Shown here: positions 37,090-45,642 of the stretch, piece by piece
Numbering within the stretch: the first letter of the stretch is position 1
Layout of the letters: every line of letters begins with the position of its first letter
Assembly (NCBI RefSeq): GCF_964212655.1
Contig: NZ_OZ156465.1
Span: forward strand, 1-64,000
DNA from: Candidatus Thiodiazotropha sp. LNASS1
Lineage (GTDB): Bacteria; Pseudomonadota; Gammaproteobacteria; Chromatiales; Chromatiaceae
Length of the DNA stretch: 64,000 nucleotides
Direction: 5' to 3'
Program-made: the position numbers and the translations under genes
Notes under the pieces: model-generated
Seen by the model: the letters and a program-made list of their open reading frames with translations, nothing else
Databases searched by the model: none
What the model was told of the DNA's origin: nothing

Positions 37090-39180
37090 ATGCGACTCAG
37101 AGCTCTATCCTTAGCAATCGGCTCCCTGTTGGCAACATCCTGCCTGCATGCTGAAGAGCAGGTGGAAAAACTCGGCGAAATTTATGTTGAAGGTAAAGCC
37201 GAAACGACGCCTGCTGTGACCAGGACACCGGTGGACGACAGTTCACAGGGGCTGCCAGCGGATGGTGGTGATTTTCTGCGTGATATCAATGGTGTTTCAG
37301 GTATTCGTATGGGGGGGCACGGCATCGATCCGGTGATTCGCGGTCAGAGCCAAAATCGACTCAACATCATCCTCGACGGCGCCTACATCCATGGCGGTTG
37401 TCCCAACCGCATGGATCCACCGACAGCCTATTCCGCCTTGGAGAGCTATGACAGTGTGACTGTGATCAAAGGTTCTCAGACGGTGATCTACGGCGGTGGC
37501 GGCAGTGGCGGTACGGTACTGTTCGAACGCCAGCCGCCCCGCTTCAAAGATGGCAAGTCTTATGTGGGCGAGGTGGATGCCGGTTACAAGGGCAATTCAA
37601 AGACCAAGGAGTTCTCTGCCGACATCGCCGCGGGTTCTGAAACCGGCTATATACGGGGTGTGCTCGGTTATAAGGATGCCGACAATTATGAGGATGGTGA
37701 CGGCAACGAGGTGCGCTCCGCCTACGAAAACCGAAGCGGAAATCTGATATTGGGTTATATGCCCGATCAGGACAAACGCCTGGAACTCAATTTCGAGGCG
37801 ACCCGGGAAGACGATACCCTGTTTGCTGGCGCGGGTATGGATTCACCCAAGAGCGATGCCGACAACATCCGTTTCAAATACCAGCAGAGCGATGGCTTGG
37901 GACCCTTTGCCGGGATCAAGGCCGAGATCTATTCAAGCCAGGTGGACCACTTGATGGACAACTTCTCGCTGCGTGAATTGAGCGCACCCATGCTCATGGA
38001 GGTGCCGGCTACGTCGGACACCGCGGGTGGGCGCCTCTATGGCGATATCATGTTGGGCGGCAGTAACCTCACCATCGGTATCGACTACCAAAACAACGAG
38101 CGCGATGCGGACCGCTTCTCCGGCATGCCGATGATGGCGGAGCCGACCACTTTGCAATCGATAATGTGGCCAGGCGCAGAACTTGAACAGACAGGGTTGT
38201 TTGCAGAACTGGCCATGCCGGTGGGGGAAGAGAATCTGCTGAAGCTCGGTTTACGCTATGACCGGGTCGATGCCTCGATCTCACGGGGGGATGAAAAGCC
38301 CGATCTGGGCCCGAGTCCGACACCCAATGACCTCTATGCTGCCTACTATGCCGAGACATCGGACGAGCAGGCGGAAGACAATGTGGGTGGATTTATCCAC
38401 TATGAACACATGCTGGGTGACGGTTCGCTTTTCGCCGGTTTCAGCCGCAGTGTCAGAACTGCGGATGCGACAGAACGCTATCTTGCCAGTTTCTCACGCA
38501 ACATGATGACCGGTATGGATTTCAGCTGGGTCGGTAATCCCGAGCTGGAAGCGGAAAAACATCATCAGCTTGAAGTAGGCTACAAGTGGCAGAACGCAGG
38601 ACTCGATACCGATATCACGCTCTATTACAACGATGTCTCTGACTATATCCTGAGGGACAAGGCCAGAGGTCAGGACGGCATCCTGGTTGCGAATGGCACC
38701 GCAAATATCTATCGCAATGTGGATGCTGAGTTCTACGGTGTCGAATGGCAAGCAGGGTATCGTCTCTCCAATAGTCTGAAAACCAGTGCGAGCCTGGCCT
38801 ATGTCAGAGCGGATAACAGCACTGACGACAGACCCATTGCTCAAATAGCACCCCTCGAGGCGACCGTCAGTCTGGACTACGCCAGTGGCGATTGGGAGCT
38901 GGGGGGTAGTGTGCGGGCAAATGCGAAACAGACACGCGCCGATCTCGAGAACGGCAGTGGACAGGACGTACAGGAGACCCCGGGCTGGGGTGTGATCGAC
39001 CTGCATGGCAGATATGCGTTGTCGAACAACAGCTCAATCCGCTTTGGTGTCGACAACCTGTTGGACAAGCGTTTCGCCTATCACGTCAACAGGGCCAATG
39101 TGGATCCCTTCAATCCGGAAGCCATCCAGGTCAACGAGCCTGGCCGCGAAGTTTGGCTGAGAGGTTCGGTGAAGTTCTGA
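37090..39180 (+). CDS. TonB-dependent copper receptor (OprC/NosA-like)
   Basis: A 696-residue outer-membrane receptor. It has a signal peptide (MRLRALSLAIGSLLATSCLHA), a plug domain and a beta-barrel ending in the aromatic residue F (WLRGSVKF). The plug has the segment HGGCPNRMDPPTAYSALESY, close to the copper receptors OprC and NosA, and Met-rich loops that could bind Cu(I): SGMPMMAEPTTLQSIMW, and NMMTGMDF. NosA/OprC is linked to supply of copper to nitrous oxide reductase or other cuproenzymes. No ExbB/TonB gene is near. The neighbouring UbiA-type gene and a Met/Cys-containing small membrane protein could belong to the same transcription unit or not. Confidence 0.85.
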   Translation: MRLRALSLAIGSLLATSCLHAEEQVEKLGEIYVEGKAETTPAVTRTPVDDSSQGLPADGGDFLRDINGVSGIRMGGHGIDPVIRGQSQNRLNIILDGAYIHGGCPNRMDPPTAYSALESYDSVTVIKGSQTVIYGGGGSGGTVLFERQPPRFKDGKSYVGEVDAGYKGNSKTKEFSADIAAGSETGYIRGVLGYKDADNYEDGDGNEVRSAYENRSGNLILGYMPDQDKRLELNFEATREDDTLFAGAGMDSPKSDADNIRFKYQQSDGLGPFAGIKAEIYSSQVDHLMDNFSLRELSAPMLMEVPATSDTAGGRLYGDIMLGGSNLTIGIDYQNNERDADRFSGMPMMAEPTTLQSIMWPGAELEQTGLFAELAMPVGEENLLKLGLRYDRVDASISRGDEKPDLGPSPTPNDLYAAYYAETSDEQAEDNVGGFIHYEHMLGDGSLFAGFSRSVRTADATERYLASFSRNMMTGMDFSWVGNPELEAEKHHQLEVGYKWQNAGLDTDITLYYNDVSDYILRDKARGQDGILVANGTANIYRNVDAEFYGVEWQAGYRLSNSLKTSASLAYVRADNSTDDRPIAQIAPLEATVSLDYASGDWELGGSVRANAKQTRADLENGSGQDVQETPGWGVIDLHGRYALSNNSSIRFGVDNLLDKRFAYHVNRANVDPFNPEAIQVNEPGREVWLRGSVKF

Positions 39181-39433
39181 TCGTGTGGTGTGCGACCGGG
39201 GAGTGCTGACCACATGTCGGTTCCAGACATATTGCCCCGCAGGCCTGCAATCAGGCCCCAACGGCAGGGACCTGCTGTTGGGGCCTGGATCTCGCCAGGT
39301 CAACCTTGTTGCCGGGTTAGTGGTTGATCGGATTTCATTCGTGCCGCGATTATCGGCTATCCTGGGATATTTGCGGTTTTATTGCTTCACTGTTTTACAG
39401 TAGTCTGTGTGGCTCGACAGCTTATATCTTAAG

Positions 39434-39447
39434 AACAGGCCCTAGGA
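39434..39447 (+). repeat. intergenic motif, near copy AACAGGCCCTAGGA
   Basis: One mismatch to the 11-mer (final G is A). It lies six bases before the UbiA ATG, so it may also serve as part of the leader. Confidence 0.4.
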
Positions 39448-39453
39448 CAACCG

Positions 39454-40356
39454 ATGATACCGTTTCCCGTAATTGGCGTTGCCAGACCCAATTTTCTGAT
39501 TCTGACACCCATCTGTGTCTCACTTGGTTTGGCTAGCGTCCTGTTGAGTGAACACGGTGTGACATGGGGCTTGTTTGCTGTCGTGCTGCTGGGTGCCTTA
39601 ATGGCACATATCAGTGTCAATGCGCTCAATGAATATACGGATTTTCAGTCGGGACTCGACTTCAAGACGGATCGCACACCATTCAGTGGCGGCAGTGGGA
39701 CCTTGGTGATTCAGCCCCGCCTGGCGCCCTATGCGCTGGGTATCGGCTTGGTATCTCTTTTTGTAACCCTGATCTGTGGCATATACCTTCTGCAGCATGT
39801 AGGTTGGGGGCTGGTCCCGATAGGTGTTCTCGGCATGCTGATCATCGTTACCTATACCAGTTGGATCAATCGCAACAGAGTGCTGGTACTGGTTGCGCCA
39901 GGTTTGGGATTCGGGCCTTTGATGGTGATCGGTACTTACTATGCTTTGACGGCTGAATACAGTTCCACCGCATTGTTGCTGTCTATGATTCCATTCTTTC
40001 TGGTCAACAATCTACTGCTTCTCAACCAGCTACCCGATGTGGATGCTGACCGCAGTGTGGGTCGCGACAACTTTGCCATCGCCTGGAGTACGGAAAAGAG
40101 TGCATGGTTGTTCCTGATATTCTGTATCCTGGCCTACCTGATGATTATTATGGGAGTGGTGCTGGGCCGCCTGCCTTTTACGGCGCTCATTGGTTTGGTC
40201 ACAGCCGGATTCGCCTATCAAGTCTTTAAAGGCATAAGAGCGTATAGGGGTGAGATCAAACAATTGATACCTTATTTGGGTAAAAACGTCGTACTCACCC
40301 TGGTCACTCCGCTTTTGATTTTTCTCGGCATACTGGCCGATATAATAATTATTTGA
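39454..40356 (+). CDS. UbiA-family prenyltransferase
   Basis: A 300-residue integral membrane prenyltransferase with about nine hydrophobic segments. The first aspartate-rich motif is NALNEYTDFQSGLDFKTD, and the second is NQLPDVDADRSVGRDNF, binding Mg2+ and the prenyl diphosphate. Candidates are MenA-like (DHNA prenylation) or another aromatic acceptor; the sequence alone does not separate them, although the NxxxDxxxD first motif fits both. It is not clearly UbiA itself. It lies downstream of the copper receptor and upstream of the small membrane protein gene, whose start is 78 bases after its stop. Confidence 0.8.
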   Translation: MIPFPVIGVARPNFLILTPICVSLGLASVLLSEHGVTWGLFAVVLLGALMAHISVNALNEYTDFQSGLDFKTDRTPFSGGSGTLVIQPRLAPYALGIGLVSLFVTLICGIYLLQHVGWGLVPIGVLGMLIIVTYTSWINRNRVLVLVAPGLGFGPLMVIGTYYALTAEYSSTALLLSMIPFFLVNNLLLLNQLPDVDADRSVGRDNFAIAWSTEKSAWLFLIFCILAYLMIIMGVVLGRLPFTALIGLVTAGFAYQVFKGIRAYRGEIKQLIPYLGKNVVLTLVTPLLIFLGILADIIII

Positions 40357-40433
40357 ATTACGTATCTTGGAGTATGTAATCAATATCTCTGGTCAAAAAA
40401 TCTTATATAAACCTGCCTGGTGGGAAACGACAA

Positions 40434-40937
40434 TTGCAGCTCTCCGACAATCACAATTCGCTTTTATGGGCTCTCCTGGGGTTGCTATTTGCAGCTATCT
40501 GTCTAGTCGCGCTCTACAAGACATGGCCGATACTATTTCCCGATACGGTACTGAAGACGGCTGTCGATCCGGCTTGCGATCTGCGCGCCGGAGCCTGTAT
40601 GACCCAACTGAATGAGGGTGGCAGCATCACCTTCTCCATTGAACCGAGAGAAATCCCGGTTGTGAAACCCCTGCAGCTGCAGGTCAACCTTGCAGGCATC
40701 CGTGCAAAGAGTATCGAAGTGGATTTCAGTGGTGTGGATATGAATATGGGCTTCAATCGATCCAAGTTGAGCCGTGTTGCCGATGGCGTTTTCAGCGGAC
40801 AGGCAATGTTACCTGTGTGTGTCTGGGACGCCATGGAGTGGGAAGCCCAAGTCTTGATCGACACTCAAAAGGGATTGATTTCGGTACCGTATCGCTTCAT
40901 TACAGTCCGCCCGGGGGTTCCCCTGCCGGATTCCTAG
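40434..40937 (+). CDS. membrane-anchored hypothetical protein, Cys/Met-rich
   Basis: A 167-residue protein with an N-terminal membrane anchor (LLWALLGLLFAAICLVALY) and a periplasmic domain. The domain has the cysteine pair CDLRAGAC, a third Cys in VCVWDAMEW, and a Met-containing turn (SGVDMNMGFNRSKL) of the kind found in copper-handling periplasmic proteins. I do not recognise the family. The TTG at 40434, preceded by GGGA, is the only reasonable start. It is downstream of a copper-type TonB receptor and the UbiA gene, which makes a metal role plausible but unproven. Confidence 0.55.
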   Translation: MQLSDNHNSLLWALLGLLFAAICLVALYKTWPILFPDTVLKTAVDPACDLRAGACMTQLNEGGSITFSIEPREIPVVKPLQLQVNLAGIRAKSIEVDFSGVDMNMGFNRSKLSRVADGVFSGQAMLPVCVWDAMEWEAQVLIDTQKGLISVPYRFITVRPGVPLPDS

Positions 40938-41337
40938 TGCCAGTTGACCGGGCGGCTCATTCCTTATCGTTAATCCCCGGGGCAACCATTGCCTGATTAG
41001 GGGTGTAATATAAAATATCATTGATAAACAGTTATTTACATGAATGTATAAACAACTTTATCTGTCATTTATTCTCCTCCTGTGGTAAATACTTGCCCTG
41101 TTTGTGGAAATCTTTATCCACACTCGGGCAGAAATAGATAAAAAAGTAAAAACCTGAAACCGTGGATTCAGAGGGAAATCCACGTACAAGGTGTTGATTA
41201 GTAAAGCATAAAAAAATCATAGCCAAACACTTTGGCTGAGTGAGATTTTCTAGTGCTCAACTGATCAGACGCTTGTGCGCGCTCCCGACTGGATTATGGA
41301 TTCAGGATAAGTACAACAATCACGGAGGTATTCCCAT
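40938..41337 (+). promoter_or_regulatory. AT-rich leader of the mcl operon with hairpins and a DnaA-like box
   Basis: An AT-rich 400-base region. It contains a perfect DnaA box TTATCCACA at 41114-41122 and near matches within 45 bases (TTGTGGAAA, CTGTGGTAA). It also has two hairpins: CGTGGATT (41161-41168) / AATCCACG (41177-41184), and AGCCAAA (41221-41227) / TTTGGCT (41231-41237). A ribosome binding site CGGAGG precedes the mcl start at 41338. Together they suggest a regulated leader; an origin is unlikely. Confidence 0.4.
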
Positions 41338-42321
41338 ATGGCCTATAAGAATCGCTTGCATCGGAGCGAACTGGCTGTGCCAGGCAGTAACATGCGGATG
41401 ATTGAAAAGGCGCCGCATGCCGGAGCTGATCTGGTGTTTCTCGATTTGGAAGATGCTGTCGCCATTTCCGACAAGGAGCAGGCACGGCGGAATGTCATTC
41501 ATGCACTCAACAGCCTCGATTGGTCGAAGTGCTCCGTATCCGTAAGGATCAATGGCTTGGACTCACACTTTTGCTATCGCGATATCGTCGATGTGGTGGA
41601 GCAGGCGGGGGACAAGCTGGATACCCTCTTGGTACCGAAAGTCGGTCAACCGTCGGATCTGCAGTTTGTCGCCCTGTTGCTGGAGCAGATTGAGGCGGCG
41701 AAGGGATTCAAGCCGATTAATCTGCATGCCTTGATCGAAACCGCCATGGGTATGGCGAATGTGGAAGCGATTGCGCAAAGCTGTCCCGATCGCCTTGAGG
41801 CACTGGTGTTCGGTGTCGCTGATTATGCCGCTTCAACGCAGGCCAGAACCATCAGTATGGGCGGGGTGAATCCCGACTATCATGTGCTCAGTGATCCCAA
41901 TGACCAGGGACAGCGTAAGACCTATCTGGGCAACCAGTGGCATTTCGCCATGTCGCGCTTGATCGTTGCCTGTCGCGCCTATGGACTCAGACCCATCGAC
42001 GGACCGTTCGGTGACATCAGCGATCCTGATGGCTATCTCGCTGTGGCAAAATCATTCGCCGCCCTTGGGGGGGAGGGAAAGTGGGCCATACACCCCTCAC
42101 AGGTTCCGCTTGCCAATCAGATTTTTTCCCCTGATGAGGAGGAGATCGAACGGGCAAGAAGAGTTTTGGACGCAATGGAAAAAGCGGCAGCCGAAGGATT
42201 GGGTGCGGTCAGTCTCGATGGCCGCATGATCGATGCCGCATCCATTCGCCAGGCCGAGGTGATCATTGAAAAGATGAACCAGATAGAGGGCAAGGCCGTC
42301 AGCAAGGAGGCCGTTGCATGA
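41338..42321 (+). CDS. mcl: L-malyl-CoA lyase (CitE-like)
   Basis: A 327-residue member of the HpcH/HpaI-CitE lyase superfamily. The motif VFLDLEDAVA and the segment SVRINGLDSHFCYRDI carry the metal and substrate contacts; GVADYAAS, LIETAMGMANVE and the C-terminal KWAIHPSQV are also typical. It would interconvert L-malyl-CoA and acetyl-CoA plus glyoxylate. The assignment rests on the overlap with two malate-thiokinase subunit genes, as in methylotrophs and some autotrophs. A citrate lyase subunit is unlikely, since citF and citD are absent. It overlaps mtkA by four bases (ATGA). Confidence 0.88.
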   Translation: MAYKNRLHRSELAVPGSNMRMIEKAPHAGADLVFLDLEDAVAISDKEQARRNVIHALNSLDWSKCSVSVRINGLDSHFCYRDIVDVVEQAGDKLDTLLVPKVGQPSDLQFVALLLEQIEAAKGFKPINLHALIETAMGMANVEAIAQSCPDRLEALVFGVADYAASTQARTISMGGVNPDYHVLSDPNDQGQRKTYLGNQWHFAMSRLIVACRAYGLRPIDGPFGDISDPDGYLAVAKSFAALGGEGKWAIHPSQVPLANQIFSPDEEEIERARRVLDAMEKAAAEGLGAVSLDGRMIDAASIRQAEVIIEKMNQIEGKAVSKEAVA

Positions 42322-43493
42322 ACATACATGAGTATCAGACAAAGGAGCTGTTTCGCAGCTACAAGATACCCGTACCGGAGGGACGCATGGCCCATTCGGC
42401 CAACCAGGCCCTCTCAATGGCGGAACAGCTGGGTGGTGACGGTTGGGTCGTCAAGGCGCAGATCCATGCCGGCGGTCGGGGTAAGGCCGGTGGTGTTCAA
42501 CTGGCGACGAGCCTCGAAGAGGTGCAGGAGCATGCTGAGAACCTGATAGGCAGGCGCCTGGTGACCAGGCAGACCGGAGAAGTCGGGCGTTTGGTCAACC
42601 GGGTATTGGTTGAACAGGTTCATCAGATCGATACGGAATACTACCTCGGCCTGGTGATCGATCGCGGTAGCCAGCGGATTACCCTGATTGCTTCCGCCGC
42701 CGGTGGAATGGAGATTGAAGAGGTGGCCAGGGCAACACCGGAAAAAGTGATCCGGGAAGTGGTCGATCCGGCGGTGGGCCTGCAGGATTTTCAGTGTCGC
42801 AAAGTGGCCGCCGGCATCGGTCTCAGTGGTAAAAATATTGTTAAAGCGGCACGTATCATGAAGAGTCTTTATCGCTGCTTTCGTGATAAGGATGCCCTGA
42901 TGGTCGAAATCAATCCACTGGTGATGACCACAGATGGTGAGTTTCTGGCCCTGGACGCAAAAATGTCCTTTGATGGTAATGCCCTGTTCAGGCATTCGGA
43001 AATTACCGATCTTCGTGATTTTGATGAGGAGGATCCAAAAGAGGTTGAGGCCTCGGGCCATGATCTCAACTATATTGCCCTGGATGGCAGTGTCGGCTGT
43101 ATCGTCAATGGCGCCGGACTGGCCATGGCGACGATGGATGCCATCAGTCTGTATGGCGGGAAACCGGCTAATTTTCTCGATGTCGGCGGTGGCGCTTCAC
43201 CGGAGAAGATCGCCAATGCCTTCCGTATCGTGCTGGAGGACCCAAACGTCAAGGTTGTCATGCTGAATATCTATGCCGGAATCAACCGCTGCGACTGGAT
43301 TGCGGAAGGTATCGTCAAGGCGATGGCGGAGCTCTCGGTCGAGGTGCCGGTCGTGGTGAGATTGGCAGGCACCAACCTGGAAGCGGGCAGAGAGATACTG
43401 GCAAACTCGGGACTCGACTACATACATGCCGACCGGTTGAGTGATGCCGCGGAAAAGTCGGTACAGGCAGTCAATCAGGGGGTGGCGGCATGA
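42318..43493 (+). CDS. mtkA: malate-CoA ligase beta subunit (SucC-like)
   Basis: A 391-residue ATP-grasp subunit. It resembles SucC in MNIHEYQTKELFRSYKIPVP, VVKAQIHAGGRGKAGGVQL and EINPLVMTTDGEFLALDAK. In place of the SucC signature NIFGGIVRCD it has NIYAGINRCDWIAEG, as in malate thiokinase. With the mtkB partner and the malyl-CoA lyase gene overlapping it, malate-CoA ligase is the better call than succinyl-CoA synthetase. The operon is mcl-mtkA-mtkB, overlapping at each joint (ATGA). Confidence 0.85.
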   Translation: MNIHEYQTKELFRSYKIPVPEGRMAHSANQALSMAEQLGGDGWVVKAQIHAGGRGKAGGVQLATSLEEVQEHAENLIGRRLVTRQTGEVGRLVNRVLVEQVHQIDTEYYLGLVIDRGSQRITLIASAAGGMEIEEVARATPEKVIREVVDPAVGLQDFQCRKVAAGIGLSGKNIVKAARIMKSLYRCFRDKDALMVEINPLVMTTDGEFLALDAKMSFDGNALFRHSEITDLRDFDEEDPKEVEASGHDLNYIALDGSVGCIVNGAGLAMATMDAISLYGGKPANFLDVGGGASPEKIANAFRIVLEDPNVKVVMLNIYAGINRCDWIAEGIVKAMAELSVEVPVVVRLAGTNLEAGREILANSGLDYIHADRLSDAAEKSVQAVNQGVAA

Positions 43494-44359
43494 GTATCCT
43501 CGTCAATAAGGATTCACGAGTCATTTTTCAGGGCTTTACCGGGCAACATGCCACGTTTCATGCCGAGGAAGCAATCCGGATGGGAACTCAGGTTGTGGGT
43601 GGCGTCACACCGGGCAAAGGCGGTCAAATCCATATCGACAGGCCGGTATTCGATACCGTGAGGGATGCGGTAGTCCAGGCCGGCGCCGATGTCAGTGTGG
43701 TCTTTGTACCGCCGCCTTTCAGTGCCGATGCCGTGATGGAAGCCATCGAAGCGGGGATCAAGGTAATCGTTGTGATCACCGACGGTGTACCGGTGCAGGA
43801 TATGGTCAGGGTGAAGCGCTACCTGATCGGTCACGATGCCATCATCGTCGGTCCCAACACGGCAGGGGTGATCACTCCGGAAGAGTGTAAGGTCGGGATC
43901 ATGCCGGCCCATATCTACCCGAAGGGACGTGTTGGGATCGTTTCTCGTTCGGGCACCCTGAACTATGAAGCGGTGGAGCAGATGAGTGAACTGGGACTGG
44001 GGGTCTCAACCAGTGTCAGTATCGGTGGCGATCCTGTGAATGGTTGTGATTTTCTGACCCTGCTGGAGAAGTTTGCCGATGACGACGAGACCGAGGCGGT
44101 ACTGATGATCGGCGAGATCGGTGGCGCCCAAGAGGTCGAGGCGGCTGCCTGGGCCAGGGATCACCTGAACAAGCCCCTGATCGGTTTCATTGCCGGTGCG
44201 ACGGCACCGCCGGGGCGCAGAATGGGACATGCCGGAGCGATTATCTCCGGAGAGGGGGATACTGCCCAGGCTAAAATGCAGCGTCTGGCAGAATTGGGTG
44301 TCCATGTCGTGCAGAATGCCGCGGAAATCGGCAAGACGGTTCACCACAGCTTTAAATGA
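43490..44359 (+). CDS. mtkB: malate-CoA ligase alpha subunit (SucD-like)
   Basis: A 289-residue alpha subunit with a CoA-binding Rossmann domain (VIFQGFTGQHATFHAEEAIR), the nucleotide/CoA loop GGVTPGKGG, and the phospho-histidine segment APPGRRMGHAGAIISGEGDT. It completes malate thiokinase with MtkA: malate + CoA + ATP to malyl-CoA. With Mcl it links malate to acetyl-CoA and glyoxylate. Its stop overlaps the start of the next, unrelated small secreted protein gene (ATGA). Confidence 0.88.
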   Translation: MSILVNKDSRVIFQGFTGQHATFHAEEAIRMGTQVVGGVTPGKGGQIHIDRPVFDTVRDAVVQAGADVSVVFVPPPFSADAVMEAIEAGIKVIVVITDGVPVQDMVRVKRYLIGHDAIIVGPNTAGVITPEECKVGIMPAHIYPKGRVGIVSRSGTLNYEAVEQMSELGLGVSTSVSIGGDPVNGCDFLTLLEKFADDDETEAVLMIGEIGGAQEVEAAAWARDHLNKPLIGFIAGATAPPGRRMGHAGAIISGEGDTAQAKMQRLAELGVHVVQNAAEIGKTVHHSFK

Positions 44360-44928
44360 GGCGAATCAAGGGCCAAGCTTTCATCCTATGGCTCTGTTTG
44401 CCCCTTTTCAGTGGAAGCGTGGTGGCGCAGAATCGGATGACCGATCCTGTTACGGGTGTTGTCACATGGGAGACAACCACACATGGGGTGACACTATCGT
44501 TGACCCAGATGCTGCCGGATCAGGCCCGTGCCTTCTATCTCAATCGCGGACTGTCGGCCGAAGCCACCGAGGCCTATGCCAAGGCCTGTGTCTATAGTGT
44601 GGTGTTACGAAATGACACCGCTCCCGGAGTGGTTCATTTCAGATTGGCCGATTGGTCCGTAGTGAGTGAGGGTGAATCCAAGCCTCTGCCGAGCGTGGAG
44701 GGATGGCTCAGTCGTTTCGAGGAATATGAACACCCGAAATCTGCGACAATTGCATTCAGATGGGCTCAATTTCCGCCGCAACAAGCCTATCAGCCCGGAG
44801 GTGACTGGAATCAGGGAATGCTCGCTACCGGACTCCCGGTCGGTAGTGAATTCGATCTGGTGGCCCGCTGGGAAGTGGCCGGACAACCCTATCAAGGTGT
44901 GTTGAACAATGTGCGTTGTGCCCGCTGA
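44356..44928 (+). CDS. secreted hypothetical protein in the mcl-mtkAB operon
   Basis: A 190-residue protein with a signal peptide (ILWLCLPLFSGSVVAQ, cleavage after VAQ). It has two cysteines (KACVY and the C-terminal NVRCAR) and otherwise no recognised domain. It overlaps mtkB by four bases and overlaps the following thioredoxin gene by 20 bases, so the three are read in one operon. The neighbouring TlpA-like thioredoxin suggests that it could be its substrate or partner. I do not recognise a family. Confidence 0.6.
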   Translation: MRRIKGQAFILWLCLPLFSGSVVAQNRMTDPVTGVVTWETTTHGVTLSLTQMLPDQARAFYLNRGLSAEATEAYAKACVYSVVLRNDTAPGVVHFRLADWSVVSEGESKPLPSVEGWLSRFEEYEHPKSATIAFRWAQFPPQQAYQPGGDWNQGMLATGLPVGSEFDLVARWEVAGQPYQGVLNNVRCAR

Positions 44929-45463
44929 GTACATAAGATGGATGGGAATATGGTTGTGTCTGGGACTTGCCCCGGCGCAGGCGGAACTCCCTCCGTTGAC
45001 CCATGACCTGATACCGGTCTCGGAATCACGATCGGCGCCCGATCTGCGATTACCCGATATGGATGATGAGATAGTCGATATACGATCGCTGAAGGGCAAG
45101 GTTGTCGTCGTCAACTTCTGGGCAACCTGGTGCCCCCCCTGCAGGCGTGAGATGCCATCTCTGGAACAGCTCTATCAGGCGACAAAAGAGCGGGGTGTCG
45201 TGGTGTTGGCTGTCAATATCGGTGAGGACGTCGATGCCATCTTTCCCTTTCTCGGCAGAGTGGAGCCCTCGCCCAGCTTCCCGATCCTGCTCGACAGTGA
45301 CTCCTCAAGCCCGTCAGCTTGGAAGGTGAGGGGGTTGCCTACTACGTTCGTGGTTGCCCCTGACGGTAAACTGGCCTTTCAGGCAGTGGGTGGTCGCGAA
45401 TTCAGTCATCCCGATCTGATCAACCAGCTGATGAGCCTGTTTGAGGAAGGGAACATTAAATGA
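44909..45463 (+). CDS. TlpA/ResA-type periplasmic thioredoxin
   Basis: A 184-residue periplasmic thioredoxin-fold protein with an N-terminal anchor or signal sequence (MGIWLCLGLAPAQA). The active site is WCPPC in NFWATWCPPCRREMP, and the cis-Pro loop is GLPTTFVV. This is the TlpA/ResA/CcmG class, used for cytochrome c or cofactor maturation and other periplasmic thiol reduction. The ATG at 44909 lies within the upstream ORF; a later ATG at 44942 begins directly at the signal sequence and is possible. Confidence 0.85.
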   Translation: MCVVPAEYIRWMGIWLCLGLAPAQAELPPLTHDLIPVSESRSAPDLRLPDMDDEIVDIRSLKGKVVVVNFWATWCPPCRREMPSLEQLYQATKERGVVVLAVNIGEDVDAIFPFLGRVEPSPSFPILLDSDSSSPSAWKVRGLPTTFVVAPDGKLAFQAVGGREFSHPDLINQLMSLFEEGNIK

Positions 45464-45642
45464 CACAGCACTCGATCGAGCAGGGTATTCTTTTCAGATT
45501 GGGTATCCCGGCAGCCATTGTAAACTCAAAATGGTATCGGAAAGCCCTTAAGTTGCCTCTCTCTCATGTCTGTTACCGCTTGTAATTGTTCCTCAATAGG
45601 AGGAATATTCCCCCATCAGACCACAGGAATAGGTTCCGTGCG

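Noticed and set aside
41079-41122. Chromosomal replication origin
   Set aside because: Only one perfect DnaA box; no dnaA, gidA or rpmH nearby.
42318-44359. Succinyl-CoA synthetase sucCD
   Set aside because: The subunits look like SucCD, but the NIYAGINRCDW signature and the overlapping malyl-CoA lyase gene fit malate thiokinase better.
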